Positions 1 to 10,147 of a stretch of 32,138 bases of DNA are shown one piece after another. The notes under the pieces were generated by a model that worked only from the letters and a program-made list of their open reading frames with translations, did no database searches and had not been told where the DNA came from. Source of the DNA: Guillardia theta CCMP2712. Taxonomy: Eukaryota; Cryptophyceae; Pyrenomonadales; Geminigeraceae. Position numbers and translations under genes: made by a program. Position 1 is the first letter of the stretch. Each line of letters starts with the position of its first letter. The DNA lies in the NCBI RefSeq assembly GCF_000315625.1, contig NW_005434519.1:63712-95849 (forward strand). The letters are read 5' to 3'.

Positions 1-95
1 CCAGAGCAGGAGAGGAGAGGAGAGGAGAGGAGAGGAGAGGAGAGGAGAGAAGAGGAGAGGAGAGGAGAGGAGAGGAAAAGAGACGAGGCGAGACG
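1..95. repeat. GGAGA pentamer low-complexity tract
   Basis: An almost pure run of aggag/gagga units fills the left edge, with one imperfect unit near 50 and a decayed tail to about 110. On the minus strand it is a CT-rich tract inside or next to the repeat-protein gene, most likely intronic because it encodes only Ser/Leu/Pro runs unlike the preceding repeats. Confidence 0.85.
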
Positions 96-149
96 AGACG
101 AGACGCTGGGAAGGAAGGGGAGAAAAGGCGAGGACACGATGTTTGAGAC

Positions 150-3100
150 CTTGAGGACTGCGATTGACCAGGCAATGTTCGAAAGTGCCTGAGCGTTGAA
201 GTCTTTGGCCTGCATCATGGTCTGCCGGGAGCGGAGGAGAGTCGTTGCGACATGCCCCAGCAGCTCGCTGTCTTCCACGTTGAGTACAGCGAGAGCATGA
301 AAGATGTTGGCGATCGCGTGCGCATCGAAGGCGGATGGCGACATGTCCTGCACGTCATCAGAGCCGCGCGTGAGCAGGAGCGCTTCCTACCATGGCGACC
401 TTGGAGAGCCTCCGGAGAAGGGGGAGGTCGCGTATCCTGAGCTGCGCGTATGCGTTGAGCAGGATGCCGATCTTGGAGGCTTCGAACTGATGGGCAGACA
501 TGGCCTGGAGGAGGAGCGACATGTGGCCGAACAGCTCGGCGTCATGCACGTGCGCCTTGGCAAAGGCGTTGACGATGTTGACCACGTCCTGAGGGCTGCA
601 AGGAATCTCGAAGTTCCTCTGGCCCATCTGCTGCGCCACGCGGCTGAGGTGAGCAAACATGCAGCTGTCCTGCATGCCGAGCTTGGCGAAGGCGTTGACG
701 ATGAGCGCGACGCCCTGCGCGGAGAACTGCTGCTCGGAGAGACCCGTGACTATGCGAGCCTGCCAGAGCTTGAGCGTCTACCTCCCTTCCCACCATCAAG
801 GGAGACGAGGGCAAAGTGAAGAGAGACAGGAAGGAGGAGGAAGCAGGGGAGGAATGAGCCGCACCAGACGTCGGAACAAAGTTTTGAGCGAGGTGTAGGC
901 TGCAGGAGCAGCATCTGCGTATCTAGTCCACGCCTGAAAGCAGAGTCATCTGCTTGTCTTCCCTCGCTCCCTCTCTCTACACCTGCGTGTTCTTGGCAAA
1001 CGCGTTGACGATGTTGGCGATGCTCTGAGCATCGAAATCTTGATCCGGAATCTCCATGCACAAGAAGCACATGCGGCGGAAGAGAGCATGATCTCTCTCG
1101 CCATTCTGATTGGAATCAGAGGCTGGAGGGACGGCAGCAAGTCACCTTGGCGAAGGCGTTGGCGAGCATGGCAATGGTCTGAGAGGAGAAGGCAGGGGGA
1201 GGCAGAAGCATCGCCTGTTGTGAGATCCACCTACTCGACATAGTCAGCAGAAGTTCAGAGAATGGGAGAGAAAGAGAAGCAGGCAGGAGAGATGAAGTAG
1301 CAGAAGAACGGGGAACAGGAAAGACAAGAAGCTGAGCCCCATGGAGTGGGCAGGGAGGAAGGAGGAGAAAGGGAAGGATATGAACGAAAAAGACATCAAA
1401 CCTGAAGAGAGTTGAATCTTTTAATTCTGCCTGAGGTCGGTCCAATTTCAGCAACAAGAGATTGATGTGGAAGGAGGGTAACTAGTGTTGTCTCCTGCTT
1501 TCTCAAACCTCCTTGTACTCGTACCGTCCCTCCTTCCTCCTTCCTCCTCCTTCTTCCTTCAATCATCCTCCTTTCTCTTTCTTCTTCCTTCAATCATCCT
1601 CCTTCCTCCTCCTTCCTCTTGATGCTCATCTTCTCAATCCCTTACCTCCCTCCCTTTCCTCTAATGACTCATTTCATCTCCTCCATGTGCATTCCCTTGT
1701 CTTTTCGCGTTCCCTTGTCACTCCTCTCCTCTCCTGCACCTTCACGTGCATCCTCACCTTTGCAAACGCGTTTGCAATCAGTGCAAGGGGAAGGGCCGAT
1801 GCTTCAGAAGGCTGCACCATGGCAAGTTTGCCGAGATGCGACAAGAGCGCACTGTCCTTGTTTCCCAGTCTGACCTGCAGCAGAAGAGACGAGCAAACAA
1901 GTCAGAAGGACGAAAGACGGGAGGAAGGAGAGGGAACGATGCTAACGAAGGAGGAAGGAGAGAGGAATGGTGCGGAAGGAGGGATGCTGTTACCATGCCG
2001 TTAGCAATGCAGCTAATGTGCTGTAGACTTGTGTCTTGAGGTTGAAACCTCATGACCACCTGATGAAACAGTAAATCATCTTTCCCCCGTCCTCTCCCTC
2101 CGATCCCGGTCCCCTTCTTCTTTCCTCCTCCTCCTCCTTGTACGCACATTCGTCAACAGTCTGATCAGGTCGACGCTCTCAAAGTTGGCGTTGGCGCAGG
2201 CGTTGACGATGTTGGAGACGGTCTGAGACGATATGGCTCCTTCTGCTCCTCCTCCCGCATTTGACATCTCCGACTCGAAGTGCTGCTGCAGCACAACAGC
2301 AAGGGAGGCGAATAGAGCGATGTCTTCCACCCCCTCACGCGAGTAGGCGTTGAGGATGAGAGCAGCGGACTGGGGAGAGAAGCGGGAGGGAGTGAGCTTG
2401 CCGAACCTCTTCCAGTACCGCAGCACCACCGACATGTGCTCCAGCACTTCCCTGCTCTTCACCCCCGTGCGCGCGTACGCGTTGAGGATGGTAGCGATGT
2501 GCTGGCTGGTGAAGGAGGAGTACTGCATTTGAGTGAGAATGTCGGCAAACTCCTCGAACAGCCAGGGATGCTTCACGTTGGCCCGCGCAAAGGCGTTTAG
2601 AATGTTGGCAACAGCCTGCGAGTCGTACACGAGCGCCCCCCTTACCACCAGAGCATGTCCGAGCGCTTTCTTGCGCGATGGAGCTGAAAAACTATGAGAG
2701 AGACAAACGATGTAGAGAAGGAGAGGAAGAGGGAGGAGAAGCAGGAGAAGCAGGAGAAGGAGCAGGAGGAGCAGGAAAAGCAGGAGACGCAGGAGGAGCA
2801 GGAGACTTCAACACATGGATGGTGCAAGAAAAGGGAAGACAGCGAGATAAGGTTGAGGACAAGGAACAAAGATAGTCTTGACATGTTGCAAGGCAGGGGA
2901 AAGGAGAGAGAAGACAAACAGCAGGGCACCTGAGTTTCCTCGCTTCAAGACCTCTACCACCGCAAGGTATAGATCCTTCCTGACCACCCCTACCTTTGAA
3001 AATGCATTCACAATCAGAGCAATCGAGCGAACTGCGTCTCGAGGAGGCTCTCTCAGTCTCTTGAGGAGCTGGAGTGTGGATTCTGCCATGCTGTCGAAGA

Positions 3101-4058
3101 AGAGCAGATCACATTTCTTCACGTCCCATGCCGAAAGTTCCTCGTTCCTCTCCAGGAAGCGTGAGTACGAGTTGAGAATCATCGCGATGCTCTGCAGCGA
3201 GTGCCCCTGCGGCTGGATCGACCGCGCGTCCTCCCCGAGCGAGCGAAAGAGATCGCGCGGCCAGATGGACATGGAGGCGAACGAGTTGAGGATGGTGGCA
3301 AGAGCCTGAGAGTCGCGCACTGCGATCCTATTCTCCCTCATCATCTCCTCCGCGACCTGTTGAAAGAAAGCTGACGCGAAGGCCTCGGACGAGCAAGAGC
3401 TCCTGGCCAGCGAGTTGAGCATCATGGCGATGGACTGCGAGCTCGCCTCCTCATCCATTAGCTCCCGCAGGTTGTCTGTTGCAGCTACGCATGCAGTCTT
3501 GAACAGATCCATATCAGCCTGCGTCAGGTTCTCCTTCACAGCGTTGAGGGCGAGGGCGAGGGACTTGAGCGGGAGCTCCCGCGCATGCTGCCGGACAACC
3601 TGGACGAGACTTGCGCGCATGGACCAAAAGCTGTCGGAGGTTGCGTTGGCTCCTCGGATCTTGTTGAGAACGTACGCGGCGTTCTTGCCCGCAAGAGGAG
3701 AGCTGCTGTAGCTTTTGTCCATCAGGATCGGCATCACGTTTTCAAGGAGGTCGTCGGGGCTGCTGTATCTGTCCAGGCGAGGAAAGCTGTAGTTAGTCTT
3801 CCAAGAAGAGATGTCTGCTTGCACCTCCCCTGTGAATCGCTTCACGCTCATTGAGCGCTCCACATTTGCTATCACTTTCACGGGCATGCTCGCTTTCTTT
3901 GTTTGCTCTTTGGCGTACAACCTACATGACTGAGAGCATCGCAGCGGCTTGTTGCCATGCTTCGCTGTGAATAAAACGTTCTCCACAAACCCTCCATGCG
4001 CTAGCACCACATTGGATAACCACAAGAAACTGATTGCAACCACTGAGCTTGGCCGCAT
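150..4058 (-). CDS. Plastid-targeted helical-repeat protein (HPR/OPR-like, RAP-type), C-terminus outside window
   Basis: Exons on the minus strand: 4058-2930, 2683-2148, 2059-1994, 1874-1758, 1430-1402, 1230-1146, 1105-983, 933-865, 777-391, 347-150; all joins keep frame (913 residues so far). The first ATG (4058) opens a signal peptide (VVAISFLWLSNVVLA) followed by HGGFVENVLF and a basic stretch, typical of bipartite plastid targeting. The body has about 18 repeats of 36-45 residues with consensus x(S/D)xQ(S/T)IAxI(L/V)NAFAK, then (L/V)GVxDxxLFxxLS; best copies are at 2540-2620, 1000-1105, 600-760. Such repeats are known from heptatricopeptide/octotricopeptide and FASTK/RAP organelle RNA-binding proteins; RNA binding is inferred, not seen. 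A RAP domain could lie left of position 1. After 150 a donor-like gtctca and a CT-rich tract suggest another intron. Start, frame and repeats are firm; the small exons (29-85 nt) are hand-called. Confidence 0.85.
1431..1757 (-). repeat. Long purine-rich intron of the repeat-protein gene
   Basis: This 327-nt intron separates the exon ending ANAFAK from the 29-nt exon AELKDSTLF. On the plus strand it holds CTTCCTCCTTC-type repeats at about 1525-1620. It is one of three longer introns here; the others are 2684-2929 (GGAGAAGCA repeats at about 2720-2810) and 1231-1401. The low-complexity DNA in this gene is confined to introns. Confidence 0.7.
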
Positions 4059-4619
4059 CTTGAGGTTCAGTTTTGATATCAAGTGCAGAAATAAAACTTG
4101 GTGAAGATTTCCGCAGCTTTCTGTCTGATTGCTTTCAGCAGGTATGCATGATGTTCAACAAGAGCAGCATATTGATGTCTCAGAGCTCAACTTGAGTCTA
4201 CAAGTTCAGACGATTGACTTGAAAATCTGCGCACCATGACGTCAAGGATACAACAAGAGGCTCTGCATCGCATCCATTCTGGAATTGCTCGCTTTCAATC
4301 GTTCCTGTCTCTCTGATGATTTTTCATACACAAAAATTTCTGCTCCATGTGAACCTCTTTCACTTACCAGCCTTTAGACGAATGAACGTTCAGCTCCCCT
4401 CTATCATTCTGTGCCTTTGCTTTTTTCCTCTGCTTCTGCCTCTGCCTCTGCCTCCCTCTCTGCCTCCCCCTCTGTAACTTTTCCGCTTCCTTTTTCTGCT
4501 CTGTTTTCTCTTCCTGTCCAGCCGGATCGCTCGTCGGCAAGGACAGCATTTAGGAGGCCATCATGGACCGTTACGAATCGTTACAGTCAACTGCGCGTTC
4601 TGAGACCACCCTAGTCACT
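4059..4619. other. Intergenic region upstream of the repeat-protein gene
   Basis: No coding frame with repeat, domain or splice support. It should contain the promoter of the minus-strand gene starting at 4058. A CTGCCTCTGCCT microsatellite-like stretch lies at about 4415-4475. Confidence 0.5.
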
Positions 4620-5215
4620 CGTCGGACCGTGCGCCGCGCCGGCGCGCGGCCGCTCCCCGGGCCCGGACTGTCACCAGGCCCACCCGACTCTCCGAGGCTC
4701 CGATCCGATCATCGGATCAGGGCCGGGCCGGCCTGTGACCGTGACGGTCACCCGGCCGATCTGTGGACTGCCGCAAACTTCAAGTTATGCCGGCGGGCGG
4801 CCCGCTCCGAGGCTCCGACTCGGCAGCGCGGCGGCCCCCCGGTCGGGCCGCCGCGGCCACTCAGTACCGGGCCCCCGGGCCGGACAGTCACTGGGACTCC
4901 GGGCAGGACGGTGTCCGATCGGACGGAAGTTGCCGCGGCCACTATGCCGCACAAGCGGCAGTTAGGCGAGTTGGCCCGCAGCCGGGCATATCGGGATGAT
5001 CAGTCAACGGCTTGAGCGGCCGCGGGCCCGACCATCACTGGAGCGGCCAGCCGGGCGGAGCCTGAGGCTCGGCCCGGCCAGGTCGGATTACCTGCCTGAC
5101 CCCCGGCCGCCGTTCGGACCCCGGCGGTCGGATGGCCCGGGGACGAGGAGGATCATCCGGCGGACGGAGGGGGGCCGCGCAAGCCTTGAAGGCCGCCTGT
5201 CACCGGGAAGTAGAG
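4620..5215. repeat. GC-rich palindrome-rich island 1
   Basis: About 600 bp of very GC-rich DNA dense in GGCC, CCGG, GTCAC and GATC words, sharply different from the flanking AT-richer DNA. It contains a near-perfect 17-nt palindrome at 4735-4751 (8-nt arms around one base). Short open frames occur on both strands, as expected from a lack of AT-rich stop codons; none shows a domain or splice-linked continuation. It shares words with island 2 at about 17450-18140, including the 11-mer ctccgaggctc in opposite orientation. Its nature is unknown: decayed repeat, satellite or structural element. Confidence 0.7.
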
Positions 5216-5863
5216 GTTTAGAGACGAACTTTGCTACAATAGTTTTAGAGTAATTGAGACTGCTCTGATTGCGAAAAGCTGTCTTTCCAATGATTTCCCG
5301 CTTTCGTCCTGTGTTGGTCATGATTTACCTGGTCATCAATCATAAGGTTGATGACATTTGCTGACCTTTAAGATACAATAATGAACCGATTCTTGTCAGC
5401 CATGACGAAGAAGACAGTAAGACGCAACGATCTGGAAAAGTCGGGGGTATTGCTGACATTTATAATACTATTATAGGTTTACCTAACTTGAGTGACTTGC
5501 TAAACTCTTTACCACCTTCCCTCAATGACCTTTCAGCCTCATCTTATCGCAAGGGTAAGCACTATCCCATTCTGCATTAGTATCTCACTTATAGTCTCCT
5601 GTCTCTCAAGCTAGGACATTCTTCGAGATTCCCTTCGTTCAACCCCACCTTCTTCGTACCATAGAACAGGCGGTCGGCCTTTTCCTTATAGCTCCCCTCC
5701 TTGCCGAGGCTCCATCCAACAAGCCGCCGCCCTCCCCCCCCACCCTCACTTTCTACTACTCCTCCCTGTCAGTTCGAGCAAGCTCGACCGTCTTCTCTAG
5801 CTGATACACCTCCTCTGCACATCCCTTCCCCTGCCCAACTCGTCGTTCCTACATTCCACAAAC
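5216..5863. promoter_or_regulatory. Upstream region and CT-rich leader of the RWP-RK gene
   Basis: AT-richer sequence to about 5690, then a strongly pyrimidine-rich leader (5690-5860). An in-frame TAG at about 5797 precedes the chosen ATG, so the reading frame does not extend further upstream without another exon. No clear TATA box could be fixed. Confidence 0.35.
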
Positions 5864-6411
5864 ATGCTCGCCCCCGCCGTCACCATCGTTCTACCCCGCA
5901 AGAAACCATCGGACGGAGACAACGGAAACCGAGAGATAGCGCTTACTGCTGAGTCCATTAGCAAACTATTCAAGATGCGTCAGTCTGACGCTGCAAAACA
6001 CCTGGTGTGCGCTATCGTTTGTTCACCCAAAGCTAGTTGGCTGACGTCAATCCGCAGGGAATTTCTCTTACTGCGCTCAAGAGTGCATGTAGAAGAGTAG
6101 GAGTGCACAAATGGCCCTATATCCGCCATAGGCCTCGTTGCTCACTGCAAGATTGCTCCTTGCAGGAGTATGCCCCTAAGAAAGACGACAACTTTGAATC
6201 GCCATGCAAGCCCTCAGGGTGGTTGATGCAAGAACCGAGACGAGTCGATTCCTCTTCGATCACGTGGGATTTCAAGACTTCTTTGTCTCATGTGAGGATC
6301 CCGACGCTGGTTGAGGATGGTCCCAATGTTCATTTTCGAGTATGCGGGCTCGGCTTGGAGGGTGCAGAGTTGCTAGAAGAAGCCTTCGAGCATGTGTACC
6401 GAAGTCTGTAG
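5864..6411 (+). CDS. RWP-RK domain transcription factor, small form
   Basis: Two exons, 5864-6004 and 6058-6411, joined in phase 0 across a 53-nt intron (gtgtgc...ccgcag), giving 164 residues. Residues about 24-70 form the RWP-RK domain: IALTAESISKLFKMRQSDAAKHL in exon 1 continues as GISLTALKSACRRVGVHKWPY in exon 2, matching the family pattern of a helix, DAAxxLG, then LKxxCRRxGIxRWP. The naming motif is altered: KWPYIRHR instead of RWPYRK. The family binds DNA and in plants and algae controls nitrogen responses or gamete fate; which role applies here cannot be told. The C-terminal 90 residues show no domain I know. The first ATG after an upstream in-frame stop was taken as start. It converges on the VAP gene 272 bp away. 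Confidence 0.87.
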
Positions 6412-6683
6412 AAGTTCAAACACGTAAGACTAGTCATCATTTGTAACATTAGCGTGATAGCATCAATTCTCAATACATCTCCTTGACATGAAGCTAGTGC
6501 AAGATTGTTTCTTACGCTGGGTGATTGTGCCACATAAAGCATGTGAATGGCGGGCCAGTGTCTCATAGGATTTAAACCAAGTCGACTGCGCCTTGGCAGT
6601 CGACTATATATTTCTTCTTCCAAAAAAAATCGCAGATGTACATTGTTGTGCATAGTCTGTTATCTCAACGCCCCCATGAGTCA

Positions 6684-8222
6684 TCAATAAAATCTCTGAA
6701 TCAAAAATGCAACAATCTGCAGACAAAGTCAGCCTCGATCTTATCAGATTGAGCAAGAAAGAGATCTCAAGGAAAAGAAACAATGACAAAGAGATGACAA
6801 TCTGAGATCTGACAACTTTGGCCTTGCCGCGACATCAACACAGGAGAAACATGGAAACAGTGAGAGAGAGGGGAAGGAGTGTTGACTCACCAGGGATATG
6901 AAGGCCGTTAACAGCATCGTATTCAGTTGATTGATATTGAGAGAGCCCTGGGACTTGACGGTTGGAGCTGTTGCTGATGGACCGCTGTTCTGGAGAGAAC
7001 GAGCCTGACAAACGACGTTGGCGTCACACCCTTTCATCCCAATAATCAGAAGAGCTACCTGCAACTCTACAAACTTCTTCTCCAGATCTTCGAGGGCCCT
7101 CTTCGTTGCATCGTTCTTTTCTTTCTCGTCCTACGAAGATTCGGACTGAGTGCAACCACCATGGTTTGCTGAAGAAACTGATGTACCTGAAGATTCTTTA
7201 TCAGGACTCGCTCTCGCTCTCTTGCATCTCGCAGTTCTTTGGTCTGATGAAACCGTAAATCAATTATTCAAGGAATTCCTTCAAGCTTCCCACCAAACGG
7301 TCACATCGATTTTGCTCTTCGCGCAGTTTTTCTTGGTCTGCGGTTGACGCCCTATTTGAATGTTTCGTGTGCGGCTCCTCCTCCGAGCCCGTCTTAGCCT
7401 CTTCATTGAAACTCCTGCTGTTTGTCTGTGTCAGAAAGAGGAGGAGCTCGATGGAAGGGGCAAGCACATGCTTCCAGGCGTTTCACTTGAAGCATCTTGC
7501 AACGGAGAAAATGACTTGGAATCTGACAATTTAGAGGCCGAGCTTCTGGAAGCAGATCAGGACAAGGCAAGGAAGACACTCGCCATTCACTCTTGCTCGC
7601 GCCCGCTCGCAGCATCACTGGGAAGCGTAAAGGTGCAGACCAACTTCTGATCGACCGTCTCATCTTTGCTCATGTTTTCAAACACCTGACCTCAACTATC
7701 AGCCATTCCGAATCAAAACTCACATGTAACGCGTACAGATTTGGCGTCTCCAGTCTCATTGGTAGTGATTGCCGACTGTCAAATCAAAACTCAGAGGCAT
7801 AAACCATCCTTGTCATTCACAAGCGGCAATGGAGCAAAGGAAAGCATAGCAGGAGAACGCAACGCTCTTTCTATGCAAACCAGCAACAAAGAGAGGGACA
7901 ATTTTTCAGACCTGAACAAGAAACTTGTCCTTCCAAGCTGTTGTGCTACTTGGCAGGTCTTTCAAAGGTTGCATAACAATTTTCACTTCCATGGATTCTC
8001 TCGCGGGTATGACGCTGCTGTTTGGTCGTACACAGTACCGTTTTGGCGCAGTGGTCTAGAGAACTTCAGTTCATAACAGTGCAAGTATTCGAGTTCACCT
8101 TGACTTTAAACGCAACGGCATTGTCCGAGGTATTCTTGAGAAAGAGACTCTTTTCCAAAGTCTTGCCTGTCACAACTTGAAAGAAGTGAGAAAAGTGAGA
8201 TGGTGACGTTGATGTTGTGATC
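6684..8222 (-). CDS. VAP-family protein: MSP domain, coiled coil, tail anchor (5' end unresolved)
   Basis: Minus-strand exons: 8222-8099, 8055-7912, 7775-7737, 7685-7591, 7545-7468, 7417-7294, 7243-7187, 7130-7059, 7004-6891, 6716-6684 (stop TGA), about 292 residues. All junctions are GT-AG and in phase; most introns are 43-56 nt. The first four exons give an MSP (major sperm protein) domain: KNTSDNAVAFKVK, then TTAPKRYCVRPNSSVIP, WKDKFLVQ and KLVCTFTLP, lining up with VAPA/VAP27. Next come an acidic Ser-rich linker, a coiled coil (7417-7059) and a C-terminal hydrophobic span (MLLTAFISLIVAFLIQRFY) as a tail anchor. VAPs sit in the ER membrane and recruit FFAT-motif lipid-transfer and tethering proteins. 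The KxxTTAPKRYCVRP region known to bind FFAT peptides is kept. The start codon probably lies in a further short exon at about 8223-8345. The acceptor at 7418 or 7415 is ambiguous (one residue). Confidence 0.9.
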
Positions 8223-10147
8223 CTAAGGGATTGTACACATCAAACAGGATCAACTTTCAGAATCTCATTTTGATTCTAAAATGATACTTCATTTCAGAGG
8301 TACAAACCATCATCAGATCGATGCATGGTCTCCTCGAATGGTATCATTCTAGCACAAAACGCATGCAACATGTCGTCCTTCCCCTCGTCGCTCCCCTCGC
8401 GCTCTTACCACATCATCCATCCTTCTTCCTGTGCTCTTCCACCTCCTACCAACATCTTCCTCCACCTCATCTCTGCATTCCTCAACTTCACTTACGTTCC
8501 CATCGGATTTCGTTTGCTGGCAGAATCTCCAGCATTCCACAGCTGCGCTTCTATGACAGATTCGTTTTGAACAGTATTGAAATGTCTCTTCTGATATTCA
8601 AACCTTCATGAAGAGTCGATCTCATTTTCAATATTTGACTGTAAATTTCAAAGTTTATCAGCAGTTTTGAAATAGCTCCAAATCATATTTGAACATGAAC
8701 TTTCAGTCGCCGGCCCGGCTTGTTGAATCAGCACGTGCGGCATGAAGAAGCGAGTATGCGGTGAGGTGAGCGAAGAAGAGGAAGAGGAGGTGAATGAGCG
8801 AAGAAGAGGGCTGAGAGTGAGATGTCTGGCATGCCTATGATGATCTTAATGTAACCTGGTAAGTTTATGAAAGACTTGATGAATTCATCAACATTCCCAT
8901 TTATCCGAGGCATGTGAAGAATTATATATCAAGCAGCTTGAGATCTTGTCATTTAGTGTGACTTGCTTTGGATCCTGCAGGACAACAAGTCGGTATGCTC
9001 GCGTATCGTCCGTTTTGACTGAAAGCCACCAGTGTTAGTGTGTAAATGTTTTCTGTTATGATATTCTTTGGCTGTGTAAAGTAAACGAGTTGTTGTAGAA
9101 TAAAAAGCAAATGATCTTTGTATGTTTCTCTACCAGAGGCAACAGTTTCAAAGTCATTGTAAAAGAGATGCAACAAAAAAAATGATTTGATTTGTAGAAG
9201 TCTCAAACCACGTCTTCAATATGGTTGCAAGTAAGTCTTTTGGCAACGAATCTGTTGAGATTTTATTAGGATTCAGTCCGTTTGCTCCCTCCCATTTGGA
9301 CTAGCAATCCAACGGCTCCGGCAATAGAATAGAAGATCAGGATAGTCCGTTTCTCCCTTCATGTTTCAATACGTCAATCTTGTCCTGTTTGAAATCTCAT
9401 TGTTGTGAAACCTCAGTAACGATGCTAATAAAAATGTCAGCTGGAAATAGTTTGCTCGATCGGCACAGAAGGATTCAGCCTGATCTTGAAACCATCTTCC
9501 TACTCATCGCACCTCTCTCACGTGATAGAGATGTAGATTGCAGCATATCTGCGCATTCGCTCTGCTTTCCCATCTACAAGCTCATGTCATTGCGGCGTTT
9601 CAGCTCTGAACAGTTCCTCTCATCGCAATCTGTACCGCTCTTAGAGTACGCCCTTACACAGGGCATATCTCACGTGGTTCACAGCTGCTGCCCCTCCACA
9701 TTTTGCGATGAGGCGTTTCACCTGTACCATGTTCCTGACAAGACTTTCTGAGTACGGCAGCCGACGCTCAATTTAATAATCAAGAATAAAACAAAAGAAT
9801 GAAATTAGTTCTTCATACGACAGAGAAACAACCATAGTCCCAAGACATTTAACCACTAATTCAAACAGAGACTGATGCATAGGTAAAAAATAATCGGGGA
9901 AAAAATCATTCTTCGAGAACGCAACGATGTCATTTGCAAGCCTCGACGTAACAGAGGAGCCTCTCATGGAAATATGTCCTCTTGCAAAATTCGCCAAGGA
10001 AACCAAGGATGCGAACTGCGAAACAACGACTGCCCATGAACAAGAATTAGTTGCTTTCAAATGAATAAAATCAATTTCCAACTCTGCAAAAAAAAAAGCA
10101 AAAGTTGCAATTAGTTTGAGACATTGAGGAGACCAAGAGTAATCACC
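8223..10147. other. Region without a supported gene
   Basis: Apart from the missing first VAP exon (about 8223-8345), I see no domain, repeat or chain of splice-linked frames. A 123-codon plus frame (9380-9751) and a 102-codon minus frame (9773-10081) exist but show no family signal. The stretch 8390-8480 is CT-rich and 8745-8820 is GAAGAG-rich. The 3' untranslated region of the zinc-finger gene should lie just below 10148. Confidence 0.45.

Noticed and set aside
4563-5253. Overlapping Pro/Arg/Gly-rich frames in GC island 1
   Set aside because: Open frames on both strands at once follow from high GC; no domain, no splice continuation.
8240-8300. NEILKVDP-like peptide as the N-terminus of the VAP MSP domain
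   Set aside because: It resembles VAP starts, but its phase does not join the next exon at 8222, so the first exon was left open.
9380-9751. 123-codon plus frame
   Set aside because: No motif, no linked exons and unremarkable composition; kept only as a possible chance frame.
9773-10081. 102-codon minus frame preceded by a perfect tttttttgcag acceptor
   Set aside because: It lies after the natural end of the zinc-finger protein, is AT-driven, and shows no family signal; a 3' UTR intron is possible but unproven.
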